Shown here in pieces: positions 61,997 through 64,000 of a stretch of 64,000 nt of DNA. Source of the DNA: CAZBBB01 sp964490005 (GTDB taxonomy: Bacteria > Planctomycetota > B15-G4); assembly GCA_964490005.1 (NCBI GenBank), contig CAZBBB010000003.1, forward strand, positions 15,074 through 79,073, written 5' to 3'. Below the pieces are notes generated by a model, which saw nothing but the letters and a program-made list of their open reading frames with translations, made no database searches and had not been told where the DNA came from. Each line of letters opens with the position of its first letter. Position 1 is the stretch's first letter. The position numbers and the translations under genes are program-made.

Positions 61997-63178
61997 ATGA
62001 TCGACGTCGTCATCGCTTCCGCCGCGCGCACGCCCATCGGCAAGTTCCAGGGCGCGCTCGCGGGCCTGACCGCCCCGCAGCTCGGAGCGCACGCCATCAA
62101 GGCCGCGATCGAGCGCGCCCGCATCGCTCCCGGCGACGTCCAGGAGACGATCATGGGCTGCGTGCTGACGGCCGGCGTCGGCCAGGCGCCGGCGCGCCAG
62201 GCCCAGCGCGCCGCGGGCATCCCCGACCACACCTCCGCGCTGACGATCAACAAGGTCTGCGGCTCGGGTCTCAAGGCCGTGGTGCTCGCGGCGCAGGCCA
62301 TCCGCTGCGGCGACGCCGAGGTCGTCGTCGCCGGCGGCATGGAGTCGATGACGCGCGCGCCCTACCTGCTGCCCGAGGCCCGCGACGGTCTGCGCCTCGG
62401 GCACGGCAAGGTCGTCGACAGTCTGGTCGGCGACGGCCTGTGGGATCCGTACTACGACATGCACATGGGCCTCACGGCCGAGGCGGTCTGCCAGGAGTAC
62501 GCCGTCGATCGCGGCGCGCAGGATGCCTGGGCGGCCGAGAGCCACCGGCGCGCGGTCGCCGCGCAGCAGGCCGGGCGCTTCAAGGCCGAGATCGCGCCGA
62601 TCGAGATGAAGCCGCGCAAGGGCGACCCGTGGCTGTTCGACACCGACGAGGGTCCGCGCGCCGACGCGAACGCCGAGGCGCTCGCCAAGCTGCGGCCGGC
62701 CTTCGACAAGCAGGGCCTCGTGACGGCCGGCAACGCGTCGACGATCAACGACGGCGCCGCCGCCCTCGTCGTCATGAGCGCCGACAAGGCCAAGTCCCTC
62801 AAGGTCGCGCCGCTGGCGCGGATCACCGGCTGGGCGACGGGCGGCACCGATCCCAAGTGGGTCATGATGGCCCCGATCGAGGCCGTCAAGAACCTCGCCG
62901 CGCGCACCGGCAGGGAGGTCGGCAGCTACGACCTGATCGAGCTCAACGAGGCCTTCGCCGCCCAGTGCGTCGCCGTCAACCGGCTGTGGAAGACGAGCGC
63001 CGAGAAGGTCAACGCGAACGGCGGCGCGATCGCGCTCGGCCACCCGATCGGCGCCTCCGGCGCGCGCATCCTGACGACGCTCGTGCACGCGCTGCGCGAG
63101 CGGCGGCTCAAGACCGGGCTCGCGACGCTGTGCCTCGGCGGCGGCGGCGCCGTGGCGCTGTCGGTGGAGGCCCTTTGA
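61997..63178 (+). CDS. Acetyl-CoA acetyltransferase (thiolase)
   Basis: This thiolase makes or cleaves acetoacetyl-CoA. The 393-residue protein has the acyl-accepting Cys in 'NKVCGSGLKAVVLAAQAI', 'GGMESMTRAPYLLP', the His in 'GHPIGASGARIL' and the second catalytic Cys in 'LCLGGGGAVALS', all in the usual places. Its stop overlaps the TTG of the next gene by four bases (TTGA). With the dehydrogenase downstream it forms an acetoacetyl-CoA/3-hydroxybutyryl-CoA module. Confidence 0.95.
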   Translation: MIDVVIASAARTPIGKFQGALAGLTAPQLGAHAIKAAIERARIAPGDVQETIMGCVLTAGVGQAPARQAQRAAGIPDHTSALTINKVCGSGLKAVVLAAQAIRCGDAEVVVAGGMESMTRAPYLLPEARDGLRLGHGKVVDSLVGDGLWDPYYDMHMGLTAEAVCQEYAVDRGAQDAWAAESHRRAVAAQQAGRFKAEIAPIEMKPRKGDPWLFDTDEGPRADANAEALAKLRPAFDKQGLVTAGNASTINDGAAALVVMSADKAKSLKVAPLARITGWATGGTDPKWVMMAPIEAVKNLAARTGREVGSYDLIELNEAFAAQCVAVNRLWKTSAEKVNANGGAIALGHPIGASGARILTTLVHALRERRLKTGLATLCLGGGGAVALSVEAL

Positions 63179-64000
63179 GCGCCGCGCCCGCGACGGTCGG
63201 CGTCGTCGGTTCGGGCACGATGGGCAACGGCATCGCGCAGGTGCTCGCCCAGCACGGGCGCACGGTGCGCCTCGTCGACGTCGATCGGGCGCGCCTCGAC
63301 CTGGCGCGCGCGAACATCGGCAAGAGCCTGGCGCGCCTGGTCAAGAAGGGCGAACTCGCCGAGAGCGACGTGCCGGCGGTCCTCGGCCGCATCGTCGGGA
63401 CGACGAAGCTCGCCGACGCCGCGGACTGCGGCCTGGTCATCGAGGCCGCCTCCGAGGCGCGCGAGGTCAAGGCGAAGATCTTCGCCGAACTCGACGCCGT
63501 CACGGCGCCCGAGGCCATCCTGGCGAGCAACACGTCGAGCATCTCGATCACCTGGCTGGGCGCCTGCACGAAGCGTCCCGATCGGGTCATCGGCATGCAC
63601 TTCATGAACCCGGTACCGGTGATGAAGCTGGTCGAGGTCATCCGCGGCCTCGACACCAGCGACGAGACGACCGCGACCGTGAACGGCCTGGCCGAGGCGC
63701 TCGGCAAGATCCCGGTGGCCGCCCACGACTCGCCCGGCTTCGTGAGCAACCGCGTGCTCATGCCGATGATCAACGAAGCATTCGCGTGCTTTGCGGATGG
63801 GGTGGCCGACGCCGAGACGATTGATCAGGTGCTCAAGCTCGGCTGCGCCCACACGATGGGGCCGCTGGCGACGGCCGACCTGATGGGGTTGGACGTGTGC
63901 CTGTTTATCATGGAAGTGCTGCATCGCGATCGGGGCGATGATCGCTACCGCCCGCACCCGATGCTGCGGACCTATGTGCGCGCCGGGCGGCTCGGGCGCA
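63175..64000 (+). CDS. hbd: 3-hydroxybutyryl-CoA dehydrogenase, truncated by window end
   Basis: This enzyme interconverts acetoacetyl-CoA and 3-hydroxybutyryl-CoA with NAD(P). About 275 residues are visible, near the normal 280-290. The Rossmann start is 'VGVVGSGTMGNGIAQVLAQHG', split here as family motif GxGxxG. Then come 'LASNTSSISIT', 'GMHFMNPVPVMKLVEV' (catalytic His region), 'DSPGFVSNRVLMPMINEA' and 'LKLGCAHTMGPLATADLMGLD'. The start is TTG 63175 (TTGAGCGCC, read as Met-Ser-Ala), overlapping the thiolase stop. The last few residues lie beyond base 64000. Confidence 0.93.
   Translation, partial: MSAAPATVGVVGSGTMGNGIAQVLAQHGRTVRLVDVDRARLDLARANIGKSLARLVKKGELAESDVPAVLGRIVGTTKLADAADCGLVIEAASEAREVKAKIFAELDAVTAPEAILASNTSSISITWLGACTKRPDRVIGMHFMNPVPVMKLVEVIRGLDTSDETTATVNGLAEALGKIPVAAHDSPGFVSNRVLMPMINEAFACFADGVADAETIDQVLKLGCAHTMGPLATADLMGLDVCLFIMEVLHRDRGDDRYRPHPMLRTYVRAGRLGR

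Overview
This is a 64 kb stretch of a very GC-rich Gram-negative bacterial chromosome. It contains no tRNA or rRNA gene, CRISPR array, insertion sequence or prophage that I can recognise. An outer membrane with LPS is implied by a heptosyltransferase-family glycosyltransferase, a Kdo/LPS-kinase-like protein and LptB. The best lineage guess is a planctomycete, probably near the deep-sea/Poly30-type group. The clues are large secreted FG-GAP/VCBS proteins ending in a shared tail domain, several lipoproteins and uncharacterised secreted proteins, a FliA/WhiG-type sigma factor, two ECF modules, and a Ser/Thr-kinase fused to a sigma-54 activator. That assignment is inference from protein character, not from a marker-gene search.

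Layout. 1-2.4 kb: the N-terminal part of a GlnE-like adenylyltransferase and a GT9 glycosyltransferase (minus), then an LPS-kinase-like protein (plus). 2.4-11.3 kb: two big secreted beta-propeller proteins flank a HEAT lipoprotein, a thioesterase, two small membrane proteins and dprA. 11.3-15.1 kb: a minus-strand run of PilZ protein, aroB, a two-TM unknown and a class-I amidotransferase. 15.1-24.7 kb: folC and a membrane spermidine-synthase-like/TPR protein (plus), then rluB-like, manA, a tiny gene and rsmD (minus), a VWA protein (plus) and a degenerate-peptidase-like secreted protein (minus). 24.7-34.7 kb (plus): the kinase-GAF-sigma54 giant, a secreted protein, coaB, coaC, prfB with its programmed frameshift, and purH.

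34.8-45.0 kb: two ECF sigma modules. The first is sigma, anti-sigma-like and PDZ lipoprotein. The second is sigma, a FecR-like/carboxypeptidase-regulatory-like protein and a TPR protein. They flank two minus-strand envelope redox lipoproteins, a peroxiredoxin-like one and a DsbD-N-like one. A DUF3352-like secreted protein follows. 45.0-60.4 kb (minus): etfA/etfB; a packed housekeeping run rph-rdgB-lepA-lepB-lptB-REC/HD-GYP preceded by birA; a FliA-type sigma factor; an unknown protein; apt; argS; a membrane/enzyme-like unknown and a NUDIX hydrolase. 60.4-64 kb (plus): a PyrK-like flavoprotein, a short SIS sugar-phosphate isomerase, a thiolase, and a 3-hydroxybutyryl-CoA dehydrogenase cut by the window end. 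The last two together with EtfAB suggest CoA-linked fatty acid or C4 metabolism.

Genes within runs are tightly packed. Many neighbours share a 4-base GTGA/ATGA/TTGA stop-start overlap, so GTG and TTG starts are common and automated starts here should be treated cautiously. Convergent gene pairs are often separated by long near-perfect hairpins. Long open frames antisense to real genes are abundant because of base composition and were left out.
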